From Ochromonas danica (Eukaryota; Sar; Chrysophyceae; Chromulinales; Chromulinaceae), in NCBI GenBank assembly GCA_015146655.1, contig VKHL01000011.1, positions 129,819 through 193,818 of the forward strand: a stretch of DNA of 64,000 nucleotides. The letters run 5' to 3'. The notes beneath the pieces are model-generated. The model saw only the letters and a list, made by a program, of their open reading frames with translations, ran no database searches and was not told where the DNA came from. Numbering within the stretch: the stretch's first letter is position 1; every line of letters begins with the position of its first letter. Of this stretch, positions 30,159 through 40,900 are shown piece after piece. The position numbers and the translations under genes are program-made.

Positions 30159-31633
30159 GCTGGATAAATTCTGCTCAAGGGCGTCAATTTCATGAATAAA
30201 ATGGTGATGTGGATGTTCGCAACTTTGTTCGTTGCTACTCTCCACCTCTTCTCTTGTTATCACACAGAGGAGAATAGAAACACGGATTGTCACCATCCCT
30301 GGCCCTCTCTGGATCTCATACTACCCATCAATACTAAAGCCCCCAAAAAAGTCGAAAAAGAAAACGAATACCGACGAATATTCCTTCGTTCCTTGCTATT
30401 TTTCTGGCCTTTGAAGGCATCTAATACCAGCTTGTTGCTCCTCATGGACTCTGAAGATAGCTCGACCCCAAAATTCCGAGATGTCTTGACTTATGTACAT
30501 GAGCATGTGAAACCTCATGTTCCAGGAGGTGTGAGACATGTATTAAACGATCCTATTGAAGCAGATAGGCATGTTGGACATGATCGTCAGCAAAGAATCA
30601 TGTTCTATGCTGATCAGTGGTCTCGTGCCGAGTATGTGGGGTTTGTGGACACGGATTGCTTCTTTGTAACGTATGTGGATAGAGGAGATATTTTTGAAGG
30701 GAACAAGCCTGTGGTGAATGGTCGAAGTGGGAACTATAGGTCACCACAAAATGGTATAGGTCGTGATTGGTGGGAACAAGTTCCGAAAGGCACTTACAAA
30801 CTTCTTGGAATGCTTGAGCCAATGCGCTGCATGTCCTACTTCCCTGTGGTGATTAAGACGGCCCATATAAAGGAAATGCGTGAATACATCGAGAAATTGC
30901 ATGGTAAACCATTTGATGAGGCCTTTCATAAAGTGTATGGTAGTGCATTTTCGCAGTTCAATATTATGTGCACGTATCTTTTCTATAAACATCAAGAAGA
31001 ATATGCATGGTTTATTCATGATGTCACTCCTGGGTGGGACTATGTGAATCCTGCTCCAGTACCTGGTCAGGTGACTAATGGAAGCATGTTTACCCCAGCC
31101 ATGCGCTATCCCAAGCCACGGATTGCAGTGCATGCGAATTATCGTACCGATCATGAACTGCGTCTAGCTGGACCAGCAGAAGAAAAGAATGTGGAGTTGC
31201 TGTTTCGAGTGGGAGTATGTCTTGGTCCTCCTTTTCCCAAGAACTACTCCTTCTGTAGATTTTATGACAGTCACTCCAAACGCAGTGCTTTTATTTACCC
31301 TGAGATGTTTCGCTTTGAGGGGATCGATTGGACAAAGATTTATCCCAAGCATTTGTTGCAGCAAGCCATGCAAGATCGTTTGAAAAGGATTGAGCATTGC
31401 AATGTCAACTATGTCGACCATGAGTACATCTATGATGATCTGGGAAAGCTGATGAATGGAAGCACCCCAATTCATGGCGAGCTCTATTCTTTTGGCAAAA
31501 CCATCTATCTAGGTTCGAACGATGGTAAATTGCAGCTTGTTCCCAACTACAGTACTTTCGTCAACATGGGTTTGGCGGGCAAGCCAGTGCATATTATCGA
31601 CGACTTCACACTATCGGCTCACTATTATGGTGA
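30159..31633. repeat. Inverted repeat, right arm (DxD glycosyltransferase)
   Basis: Partner of 26468-27931. The outer boundary begins GCTGGATAAATTCTGC on this side and its complement on the other. Together the arms and spacer span about 5.2 kb. Confidence 0.85.
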
Positions 31634-31652
31634 GGTCCTGCCCTCTCTATGA
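30192..31652 (+). CDS. DxD glycosyltransferase, full-length copy
   Basis: 486 residues, one exon. Residues 1-22 are a signal anchor (MWMFATLFVATLHLF core). The GT-A-like region has EYVGFVDTDCFFVT with a DxD metal site at about 154-156, followed by NGRSGNYRS, WWEQVPKGTYKLLG and MRCMSYFPVVIK. Several Cys and N-glycosylation sites fit a Golgi or secreted enzyme. The arrangement resembles the DUF6492 putative glycosyltransferases; donor and acceptor are unknown. The C-terminal about 54 residues (after GELYSFGK) are absent from the inverted copy at 26588-27898, so this is probably the functional one. Confidence 0.75.
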   Translation: MNKMVMWMFATLFVATLHLFSCYHTEENRNTDCHHPWPSLDLILPINTKAPKKVEKENEYRRIFLRSLLFFWPLKASNTSLLLLMDSEDSSTPKFRDVLTYVHEHVKPHVPGGVRHVLNDPIEADRHVGHDRQQRIMFYADQWSRAEYVGFVDTDCFFVTYVDRGDIFEGNKPVVNGRSGNYRSPQNGIGRDWWEQVPKGTYKLLGMLEPMRCMSYFPVVIKTAHIKEMREYIEKLHGKPFDEAFHKVYGSAFSQFNIMCTYLFYKHQEEYAWFIHDVTPGWDYVNPAPVPGQVTNGSMFTPAMRYPKPRIAVHANYRTDHELRLAGPAEEKNVELLFRVGVCLGPPFPKNYSFCRFYDSHSKRSAFIYPEMFRFEGIDWTKIYPKHLLQQAMQDRLKRIEHCNVNYVDHEYIYDDLGKLMNGSTPIHGELYSFGKTIYLGSNDGKLQLVPNYSTFVNMGLAGKPVHIIDDFTLSAHYYGEVLPSL

Positions 31653-31777
31653 GAACATTTAATAACGTTTGTAGTTATATCTAAACTGTTTAGTGATAAC
31701 ATATTAATGATAACATACATATTAAAAGCATTGAAAGCACAATTTTCGTGGCAATAATTCAAGATCTTGTAACCTTA

Positions 31778-32581
31778 AACTCTCTGTATACTCTTTGATC
31801 AAACCTTTGTGATGTGTAGAGAATGTTTGAGGCTCCAGTGCTCCTACAAGGAAAAAGTTGAGATCATCAACACAAGCCAGAAGGCCACCTTCCATGTAGC
31901 TTTGGAAATCCAACAATACACAGCGTTCAACCACTTCCTCTCCTGCTTCATTCTTCACAGGCGATGAGAACATCATATTCGTAGGTTTGGTGTCACCATG
32001 GATTAGTGCATGTGGTTCATCCTTATCTTCAAGGGATACCAACCAATTGGAGAGATTCTCTCTGGCAGTTCTCACGCGATGCTTCACAACATCATCCACT
32101 TCACACTCCCAAATAGACAGAAAGGACTCAACAACATCTTCTTGACAAACACGGTCCATCATTTCCCTTGAGTCGCTGGGTTTCATTAAATGAAAGGAAT
32201 CAAGTAATTCTTGTTTGTTCCAAAAGGAAGCATGGAATTGGGCCAAGACACGTGTTCCCGCTACAGCTTGAGGATAGTGTAAAGCTTCGTGAGTATCCCC
32301 AACTTGTAAAGGCGATAAATCTTCTAATAGAAGAGTAAATCCAGCCCCATCATTCTTGAGTGTAGAGAAGTAACAATGTGGAATAGCTGCTTTAACATGG
32401 GGAGCAATGGAAGTGTAAAACAACACTTCCCTCTCATACAAACGAAAAGCTTTGGCCATCATATTCACAGTCTCATTCTCACCATTCTTCTTCAAAACAA
32501 AGGTTTGTATAGATTCAATAGGTTCTTCGTATATTGGTGATGAGAACAAGCTGATTCATGTTGAATAGAGTCAACTCCTGT
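31778..32581 (-). pseudogene. Third EcKinase-like copy, truncated at both ends
   Basis: Inverted copy of about 20770-21600 of the kinase gene. It keeps the N-lobe core, the HGDTKPTNMMF loop and the LLDFQSYMEGG motif. It lacks the first about 20 codons and the last about 75; after EYTES the frame runs into unrelated LRLQDLELL and stops. Near its 5' end about 27 bp are missing relative to the intact gene, which shifts the frame there, so translation could only begin further in (around 32549). Probably non-functional. Confidence 0.8.
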
Positions 32582-33015
32582 GAACCTGTTTTGGCACGAG
32601 GTGGTGGTGGCATTTGGATGTATGTTTAAATATCATCCAGAAGATAGGCATCTATGTTCACTAATGTAAAGAATATACTCACTCATTCCAAGTTTGTTTT
32701 TTAAAAAAAATGTTGAGACAGGCAGTTTTCAATCTCTTCTTAAGTTAACATCTACATGGCATTAGAACAACGCGTTTTTTCTCAAGCCAACGTCCGGTGT
32801 GAGTGTGAGTGGGGCAGCAGCAGTTGCGGTTTTCAAACTCATCCCCATCTGATCAAACTTGATGATTTGTTTGATAATTTGTTTGATTCCATCACAGAAA
32901 CACACAGTCATAGCTACTCTCGTTCTTTCTTTCTCACTCTTTTTATTTTATTTATCATTATTCTCCCATATTCTTCCTTTCCGACTTCTTTCTCCTTTGA
33001 CATTAACATCTCAAG
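32582..33015. promoter_or_regulatory. Upstream region of the coiled-coil gene
   Basis: 434 bp between the kinase relic and the coiled-coil gene. It has a T/A run at 32697-32710 and a long pyrimidine-rich stretch from about 32900 to the ATG, the probable core promoter and 5' UTR. No coding frame is supported. Confidence 0.4.
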
Positions 33016-36000
33016 ATGATGAATGCAAGTCCATCTGCTAGTTTCGACAGTCTTGGGAAAATGTCAACTGACAGTACAACTGCTTCAGCACAAGCTAATT
33101 TACCTAAAGCAGCGAATTTCTTAAGTCAATTAGAAATTATGATGGGTGCAGTGAAAAAGGAAGCAAATGCTTTAGAAAATATGAAAATGAAATTAAAAGA
33201 AATGGATGAGATGAAAAGTCATTATCATGACCTACAAGAGAAAGTCAAAGAATTAGAAAATAAGAATCTTATATTAACACAAGATTTACAAGCTAAAGTT
33301 GAAGTGAATACTAATCTACATCATGATATGCAACGATTAAATGATTTATTTACTAATGATCATAATCAATATTTAGAATTACAACAGAAATATTATAAAT
33401 TAGAACAAGAACAACAACATCTCTTACATGAAAAAGAATTCTTTTTACAAGAAAGACAAAAATTAAATGATATAAAAAATGTGTTAAAGACAACAAAAAC
33501 ACAATATCAACAATTACAACAAAATGTTGAAGAAGAACGAAAACATTTTCAAAATCAACAACATCTTTTAGAAAAAGAAATTTCAGAGAAGAATCATCAT
33601 ATTCATGAATTAGAAGTTAATCGTGAAGCTATCGTTAGAGAATATCAAGAGAAGGATGAAGTTAAAGATAAAATAATTCAAGAATTTCATCATTTACGTG
33701 ATCAAACAATGATTCGATTGGAACGACAAGGAATGATATTAGAAGATTCTCTCTCACAACAGATTCTAATGCAAGATCGATCTTATCGTTTACATCATGA
33801 ATATGCTATCTTACAAGCTGAAAATGTTAATATTCAACATAAACTACTTGAAAAAGATGAAAAAATGAAACAAATGATGGAACGAATGGTTAGTCTTGAG
33901 AAAACACAATATGAGAAAGTTAATGCTATTAATGATACCATTGCTAATCTGCAAGATGCTCTGAAAGATCTGACGAATAAGAATAATAGTCTAGCACAAG
34001 AAAATACAACATTAAAACAAAAGATATCAATTCGATTAGTCGATGAAGAAAAGACAAATGTTGAGAAGAGGAAGTTAGAAGAGAAAGTGAGAGAGTTGGA
34101 GAATAGTTTATCATTAAAAGAGATGGATCATTTACAAGCTGTTCGTTCAATATCATCACAAAGAGATGATCAATCATTTAAGATTGAATCATTAACATCT
34201 CAATTAGAAGCTTTACAAAGTCAAATGAAAGGAGATCAAGTGAAATATTGGGAAGAGTTAAAATTATTAAAAGAGAATGAAAGTCAACTATTAGAAGAGA
34301 CAGAGAAGTTAAATAATGAATTACAAGAGAAGATGGTCCAAGTGCATATATTAGAAACAGAGAAACTTACTAATGAGAGTATGATGAAGAATGAAGTGAA
34401 TGGTGCGTCTAGTATAATTGAAACATTGAAAATGGAATTAGAAAAACGATTAGCTGAATTAGTTCAATTACGAGAAGAACGTGATCAACATCGACAATCA
34501 AAAGAAAGTTTAGAGAAGACTGTTGAAAATTTGAAAATTGATTTACAAAAAGCAGATCAACTTTTTAAGAAGACCATTGAAACAGATCGTAATAAAATGA
34601 AACAAGAATTACAAAGTCGTTCACATCGTATTAAACAATTAGAAAATGAAAAACAAGAATTATTAAATGAAACACAAGAATTAATGAATCAATTAACAGG
34701 AACACAAAAACAACATCTTGATAGTAAGACACAATATGAAGATACTAGTAGACAATATAATCAATTATTAGAACAATTTAATTTGAATAAAACTCGTATT
34801 GTTGAATTACAAAATGAACTTAAACGATTAACAATTTTAGAAGAAGAATTGAAATCTGAAATTGATAAGAATGATAAAAGATCTCAATTAGAAATAACGA
34901 AATTAGATATGATGGTGAAAGAAGCACGTAAATCAAGTTCACAACAAGTCTTAGAATTAACAAATCAAGTGAAATCTTTATTTGAAGAATTAGATGAAAA
35001 TAAAAGACTAATTGATGAAAGTCAAGATCGTGAACGAAAGATCATCTTTGAGAAAGATAAGATTAAAACAGATTATGATCATCTTGTTAATAAATTCAAT
35101 CTATTACAAGAAGAACAAAATAAAGAAATTTCAATCTTAAAAAGAGATTTACAAGATTTACGTAATAAACATAAACTAACAATAGAACAAAAGACAAAAT
35201 TAGAAATGGATATTGTAGGATTATCAAAAGAAGTTAATCGTAATGAAATGGAGATTAATAAACATTCAGAAGGAAATCGTCTATTAGAAATGAATTATCA
35301 ACAAGCACAAGATCAAATCAAATCAATGAAATCAACAATTGAGACAATACAAGAACAACGAAATCAATTTCAATATCGTTTACAAGAATTAGAAAATGTC
35401 ATTGTGAATAAGAATCAAGCAATTGAATCATTACATAATGATGTAGCACAAGTGGAACGTGATGGTTTAGTTGAAATTCGTCGTTTACGATTATTATTAC
35501 AAAGTACAGATCAAGAATTAAATGATCTTCGTCCAACACATACTATGTTAATGAAAGAGTTAGAAGATACTAAAGCTAATCTATCACGTGCATTGGCTAA
35601 TAATAACTCTACAGTGAATACGATGTTAGACGATTTACATCATACAGAAGAGATATTAGCTAAAGAACGAAAAACAAGACAAAATGAAAATGAAGAATGG
35701 AGACAAAAGACAAAAGAATTAGAATTTCTTGTTGAGAAATATAAACAAGAATTAGATGAAATACAAAGTAAAACAAGATCAGATCGACAAGAAAAAGAAT
35801 TACGAACAACTTTCTTAGAGAAAGAAATAGATCGTATGAAAGGACAATTTAAAGAGAAAGATCAACGTATTGAAGAATTAGAACAACAACATCATATACA
35901 TCGTAAACGATCATTAGAGATGAAAGAAATGATCGATCAAGCACAAAATGAAGTTATACAATTGAAAACAATGTTAGAAATGGAACAAAGTCATCGTAAA

Positions 36001-37515
36001 CGATTAGAAACAAGATTACGTCAACAACTGACTTCTAGTGATGCGAATAATAATAAAGACATGTTGATGACTATTCCTTCATCAGGTAGTTTATCTTCTC
36101 GTACACGATCTGCTCGTGGAGAGAGAAATGCTATGGCAGTAGATGATAATATGGATTATAGTACTATTGCTTCTGTAGGGGGTGGTATGAATGGTGCAGG
36201 ATATGGTGGTGGTAATGATGAAGCATCTGTCTTGAGTGGATACTCTCGTAATGGTAATAGTAGTAATGGTAATGTTGGAACATATTCTATGCAAGGTGGT
36301 GCAATGAAAGGAGATGGTTTGTCTGTGGATAATACTGTCACTTACTTCGATCAGGGACACTCTATGCCACAATATTCTCCTCCACCTGATGATATGCTTT
36401 CTATATCTAGTAGAGGACGAATCCAAAGTGCACACCATAATCATAATCATCATCGTGTTTCTGAGTCACCACAACTTGCTCCTCTGCCTCTTTCTCCTGC
36501 TCGACCTGCAGCTGTTATCAACAACACGCCCACAGCCTCCAGTCCTGCTGTTGATCGTGTCTCTGCAGCCTTAGCATTAAAACTAGCTCAACAACAACGT
36601 AGTAATATCTCAACGAATGGAACAGTCACGGGATTTGAAGCACTTTCAGCAGTACAACGAACAAGTCGACCTCCTTCAGCTTCTATTGCAGACAGAGACA
36701 TGGAAGATCAATATGGTGGTGATGAAGATGACATCTTCTCTGTTCCTCCACCTGATCTAGTTGTAGCAGATCAACGTCAAATGCAACGATTAGAAAACAA
36801 TAATGCTGTAGAAGAATCGATTCGAAGAACTCAAATGGTTCTTAATCGTCGATTAGGAATCGCATCATCTTCATCATCAGGTCAACAACAACAACATCAG
36901 CAGGTTGAACTCTCGCCCTCCGCTGCCACTGTGCATAGCACAGGAAGTGGTCGTAGTGGTAGTGCCAATAGTGCTAATGGTCGTAGTGCTACGAAACTCA
37001 TGGAAACAATCCAACAAGCTCATTCACTTTATCCTGCGAGTCCATTGAAGTCATCGTCAAGTGATGATCGAGATGCAATCCAACAGATGGATCTCCCCAC
37101 ACCTGCTTTACAACCTGCAGGTCCACCTGTTTCTTCTAATCTATTTCGAAATGTTGAATCACAACAACAAGAGGATGACGATGATGAAGATGGAGCAGGT
37201 CTAGAAGATGAGGAAGATGATGAAGAGGGTCCAATTGTCTCGTCTACATATCGTACAACAAGTGGTAAGGATTTGCTTCGCTTCCAATTGTCATCATCTG
37301 ATGCTAAGGGAGGAGGATCGATCAACAATCAATCTTCCATTGCCAATACTAATACTACTAGTACTGGTACTAGTAATAATGGTGGTGGGGGAGGTAAGAA
37401 GAAGAAAAAGAAAGCTTCTTCTTCGTCATCAGCGAAGAAGTCTTCTGATCATCATCATTCATCCTCTGAACCTCATCTTCCTCGCATTGCCCCTGCAGCA
37501 AGATCCAAATATTGA
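33016..37515 (+). CDS. Large coiled-coil protein, function unknown
   Basis: 1499 residues, one exon. Residues about 35-1010 are an almost unbroken coiled coil, rich in Gln, Glu, Lys and Leu with heptad spacing, as in golgins, centrosomal and tether proteins. From about 1010 onward it turns into a low-complexity, probably disordered tail: Ser/Gly-rich, short His runs, Gln runs, an acidic block (DDDDEDGAGLEDEEDDEE) and a Lys-rich end. No motor, GRIP, SMC hinge or other domain is visible, so I do not assign a family. Codons are extremely A-rich in the coil. The first two codons are both ATG (33016 and 33019). Confidence 0.75.
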   Translation: MMNASPSASFDSLGKMSTDSTTASAQANLPKAANFLSQLEIMMGAVKKEANALENMKMKLKEMDEMKSHYHDLQEKVKELENKNLILTQDLQAKVEVNTNLHHDMQRLNDLFTNDHNQYLELQQKYYKLEQEQQHLLHEKEFFLQERQKLNDIKNVLKTTKTQYQQLQQNVEEERKHFQNQQHLLEKEISEKNHHIHELEVNREAIVREYQEKDEVKDKIIQEFHHLRDQTMIRLERQGMILEDSLSQQILMQDRSYRLHHEYAILQAENVNIQHKLLEKDEKMKQMMERMVSLEKTQYEKVNAINDTIANLQDALKDLTNKNNSLAQENTTLKQKISIRLVDEEKTNVEKRKLEEKVRELENSLSLKEMDHLQAVRSISSQRDDQSFKIESLTSQLEALQSQMKGDQVKYWEELKLLKENESQLLEETEKLNNELQEKMVQVHILETEKLTNESMMKNEVNGASSIIETLKMELEKRLAELVQLREERDQHRQSKESLEKTVENLKIDLQKADQLFKKTIETDRNKMKQELQSRSHRIKQLENEKQELLNETQELMNQLTGTQKQHLDSKTQYEDTSRQYNQLLEQFNLNKTRIVELQNELKRLTILEEELKSEIDKNDKRSQLEITKLDMMVKEARKSSSQQVLELTNQVKSLFEELDENKRLIDESQDRERKIIFEKDKIKTDYDHLVNKFNLLQEEQNKEISILKRDLQDLRNKHKLTIEQKTKLEMDIVGLSKEVNRNEMEINKHSEGNRLLEMNYQQAQDQIKSMKSTIETIQEQRNQFQYRLQELENVIVNKNQAIESLHNDVAQVERDGLVEIRRLRLLLQSTDQELNDLRPTHTMLMKELEDTKANLSRALANNNSTVNTMLDDLHHTEEILAKERKTRQNENEEWRQKTKELEFLVEKYKQELDEIQSKTRSDRQEKELRTTFLEKEIDRMKGQFKEKDQRIEELEQQHHIHRKRSLEMKEMIDQAQNEVIQLKTMLEMEQSHRKRLETRLRQQLTSSDANNNKDMLMTIPSSGSLSSRTRSARGERNAMAVDDNMDYSTIASVGGGMNGAGYGGGNDEASVLSGYSRNGNSSNGNVGTYSMQGGAMKGDGLSVDNTVTYFDQGHSMPQYSPPPDDMLSISSRGRIQSAHHNHNHHRVSESPQLAPLPLSPARPAAVINNTPTASSPAVDRVSAALALKLAQQQRSNISTNGTVTGFEALSAVQRTSRPPSASIADRDMEDQYGGDEDDIFSVPPPDLVVADQRQMQRLENNNAVEESIRRTQMVLNRRLGIASSSSSGQQQQHQQVELSPSAATVHSTGSGRSGSANSANGRSATKLMETIQQAHSLYPASPLKSSSSDDRDAIQQMDLPTPALQPAGPPVSSNLFRNVESQQQEDDDDEDGAGLEDEEDDEEGPIVSSTYRTTSGKDLLRFQLSSSDAKGGGSINNQSSIANTNTTSTGTSNNGGGGGKKKKKKASSSSSAKKSSDHHHSSSEPHLPRIAPAARSKY

Positions 37516-37936
37516 TGATGACAATCAACACATGATGGTTAACAATACTACATTTAGATCGCAAGAAAACAAAACATAGTGATGTGGAGATGTATTTTGT
37601 TTACACCGCTGGTGACCATCATTGTGATCAAGTCCTCTTCCTCCATCACACATTTAGTTTGACTTGATTGATTTAGTTTGGCTTCACTCTTTTCTTTTGT
37701 TCTCTCTCTCTATATATATATACCGTACTGTTGTTTATTATTGGTGGTGGTGTGTTGATTAACTCTCTTTAACGAAGGCAATAAATTGTGAAACAGTTCT
37801 TATTCTTCTTATATTTACATTACAGATGGAAGAGGATTATCATTAGCCCATGAGGCTATTGTCGTTATTAAACATTCATATTCATCATTATGCACAATAG
37901 TAGCTAGTAATTACATAACATAGCTAATAGACTCGT
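37516..37936. other. Convergent 3' spacer
   Basis: 421 bp between the stop codons of the coiled-coil gene (plus) and Aquarius (minus). It contains a CTCTCTCT/TATATATA microsatellite near 37700-37722. Expected to hold both 3' UTRs. Confidence 0.45.
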
Positions 37937-40900
37937 CTAGGAGGACTTGTTGAGATGTTGAGCTTGTTGGACCATCTGATAGACAAGCACGCCCATAGCT
38001 GAGACATCACTCACAGGCAAGACATTGTCAGCTGGAACCACTGCATCCTTGGCACGATCACAAGGATAAGATTCACCAGCTATCAATTCCAAGGTCACAG
38101 TGTTTTCCTTTAATCGAGTCATAGCAGGCAAGAGTTCAAAGCAATTGTCAAAGAGAGACAATCGACCGAAGACATAAAGTCCTAATCTTGCTCGAGACAA
38201 GGCAACAATCAATCGTCGTAAATCTCTTAAATGTCCCACAGATTCAGTACGAACTAAGGAGAGTAAGATATAATCATTCTGTTGTCCTTGAAACTTATCC
38301 ACTGTGGTGACTTGAGATGGAAAACCAAACAGACTATTCTTACATCGCTGCTGAAGGATATCACGTATCAGATGTTTCTGACCATTATATGGTGTTATGA
38401 TAGAAATCTTCTTAGCAGGATATCCTAATAGACGCATGTATTGATAGACGGCAACAACAAACTCAGCTTCACCAAGGTTTTGATAAAAGAAAGGTGTTGG
38501 ACATGTCTCGCCTTTCCCTTTGAATGCTGGAACATCAATAAACTGATAACTATGTTTGAACCCAGCATTTCCTTGAAGGAAGATCGGGTCTGAGAGAGTG
38601 TTAGGTAAGTTGCCTAACTCAACAATCGACCCTGTTGGTGTTGGGAAGGTATATCTCCAAGAGTACAAGGCGGCTAGTTCGAGTCTAGCACGGCCTTGCT
38701 TGTCCAATGTAATCGCTGGTACTCCTAGTCGAAGTAAGCGAGCAAAGAGGGATTGTTCGAAACGACAAACTTTGCCAATAACTTGATGCTGGACTACTGG
38801 AGGAAGTTGTTTTGAGTCACCAAGAAGTACAACACGCTTTAATCGACTAGCATGTGTGACTGGATCAGAGTCTTGTAATAGCAATGGAATCATTGTCTCC
38901 ACCTCTAAGATCTGACCAGCTTCTTCAATCACAACACTATAAGATAATTACATGAAACAACAGAGATTAGTTGTGCAACAAGTAACAGTTGTTGGTAGCA
39001 AACAAGTCAGGGAAGGGCTCTGTGTGTTACACTGGATATCATCAGCTACTAACGCTCACGGCGATAGCATATACTATGACAGGGATAATTGTTTGATATC
39101 ATTGCCCCACAACTACACATAAACACAAGCACTACTTCGATCCATTGCTTACCTATCATACTTGAATCCCAACTCTACAAGTCGACTGCGATTCATTGCA
39201 GCATGAGTGCAAGTCATCGCCACAATTCGAGCCTGAATAACACACACACGTCGATACTTTATTAGTCAGAGCATCACAATAACACAATGTATTCAAACAA
39301 GGTTATACAGGAGGAACGCATCTGTAAAAGTTTCCGTTCAGCGTGATAAATGTTCATAAATGAAACAAATGTCACTCCAACAAGAGGTATCAGAAAAAGT
39401 GGTTGATCATCATAGCGTCCAATGTAAAACACAACACAAGTCACAAAGATTGCGATAACAATAGATTTACCTGTTTGGTTAGTAGATAGTCAGCACGAAG
39501 CGATTGTGTTCGAAGTAACTCGAAAGGACGATATTCTGCCAATTCCGCAAACATCTCACGTAGCTTTTGACAATATCGTCCAGCTCTTTCACTGTCTTTC
39601 ACATTATCACCTTCGAAGAGTTGTTGAGAATCGCCATCGAAGAAGGCAGAGAAAGGGAATTGATTCTGAATATCATCATTCTTTTCCTTCATTGTCGATA
39701 GAAAGGAATCAATCTTTGGTGAAAGATGAAACTTGTAGAAGTAGTCAGCTGTCTCACAACTTGATCCAAAGTCACCGGGAATATTTAACACTGTGACTAG
39801 TTTCTGTACTAGAGCCAATAGTTGAACTCGACGAGCAAGACACCACTCGACTCTTCCTTGTTTCGAGAAGGTCAGACTGTCAGGATTTGTTTCATTACTT
39901 CGTAGATTGTCACGAAGATCAGCTTCCCCACTACCAAGTCGTAAGAGATGCCGTGGATCGATCCCACGTTGCATGATCTTTTCAAAGAAGTCATTCAAGG
40001 CGGCATTGCTGTGAGTAACAATCACAATCTTCTGTTGAGGATGGTTATGGTATAAGTTGGACACAATCTGCACAGCACAATCAGTTTTACCACTTCCTGG
40101 CGGGCCAACAATTAATGTCAAGCCTTCTTTCATAGCAGAACGAATGGCTGAAATCTGTGTTCCAGTGAAGCGAATGGTATTATTACCCATGCTGCTCTCA
40201 TAAGATGCTTCAGAGGTTACCACTTGGGCTTCACAATTAGGGTCCTCAGAAATCTTAACACGAAGATATGTCCCTGGAGACACAGCGCTGGACGTCACAT
40301 TAGGATACACTTCTCGAAGATGATCATTATCAAGGAATGTATCCTGCATATTGATATCTTGACTAGTGCCTTTGGGTCTAAATAATTCATATAATAGAAT
40401 TGTTAGTCACCTTCAACAATCAAATCATGCAAACGCACAATAACACATCATAGATAGTCCTCATCATCAATTAAAGAGGCAATTTTCCACAAGAAATTTC
40501 GGCAAAGACTAATCATATTTATTTGCAATCATTGGACTATCCAGCCACGACAAAACATACAGTTGTCCCCAAAAGACTCACCTGGTGGATGTTTCCTGTC
40601 CCAGTAGAATCTTTCTCAGCCAATCGGGTATACATTGTCCCACAGCATCACTATTGACAAGATCACGAATTGTTTGAAGAACTGATTTGAAGTTGTTCTC
40701 CTTCTGTTTTCTTCGGATAATCAGATTGAAGCTCTCATAGCAGTTTAATCCTTGTTGAATATCTTCATAATACTGCATGGGATCTAATTTAACTCTTACT
40801 GTTCGAACAGTACCAACACGCTTTGAGTTTATATTCTCTGGTCTGCAACAGACATAAAAATCGAATGGGTAAGATCATTGAACAAGAAAGAATGGTGATA

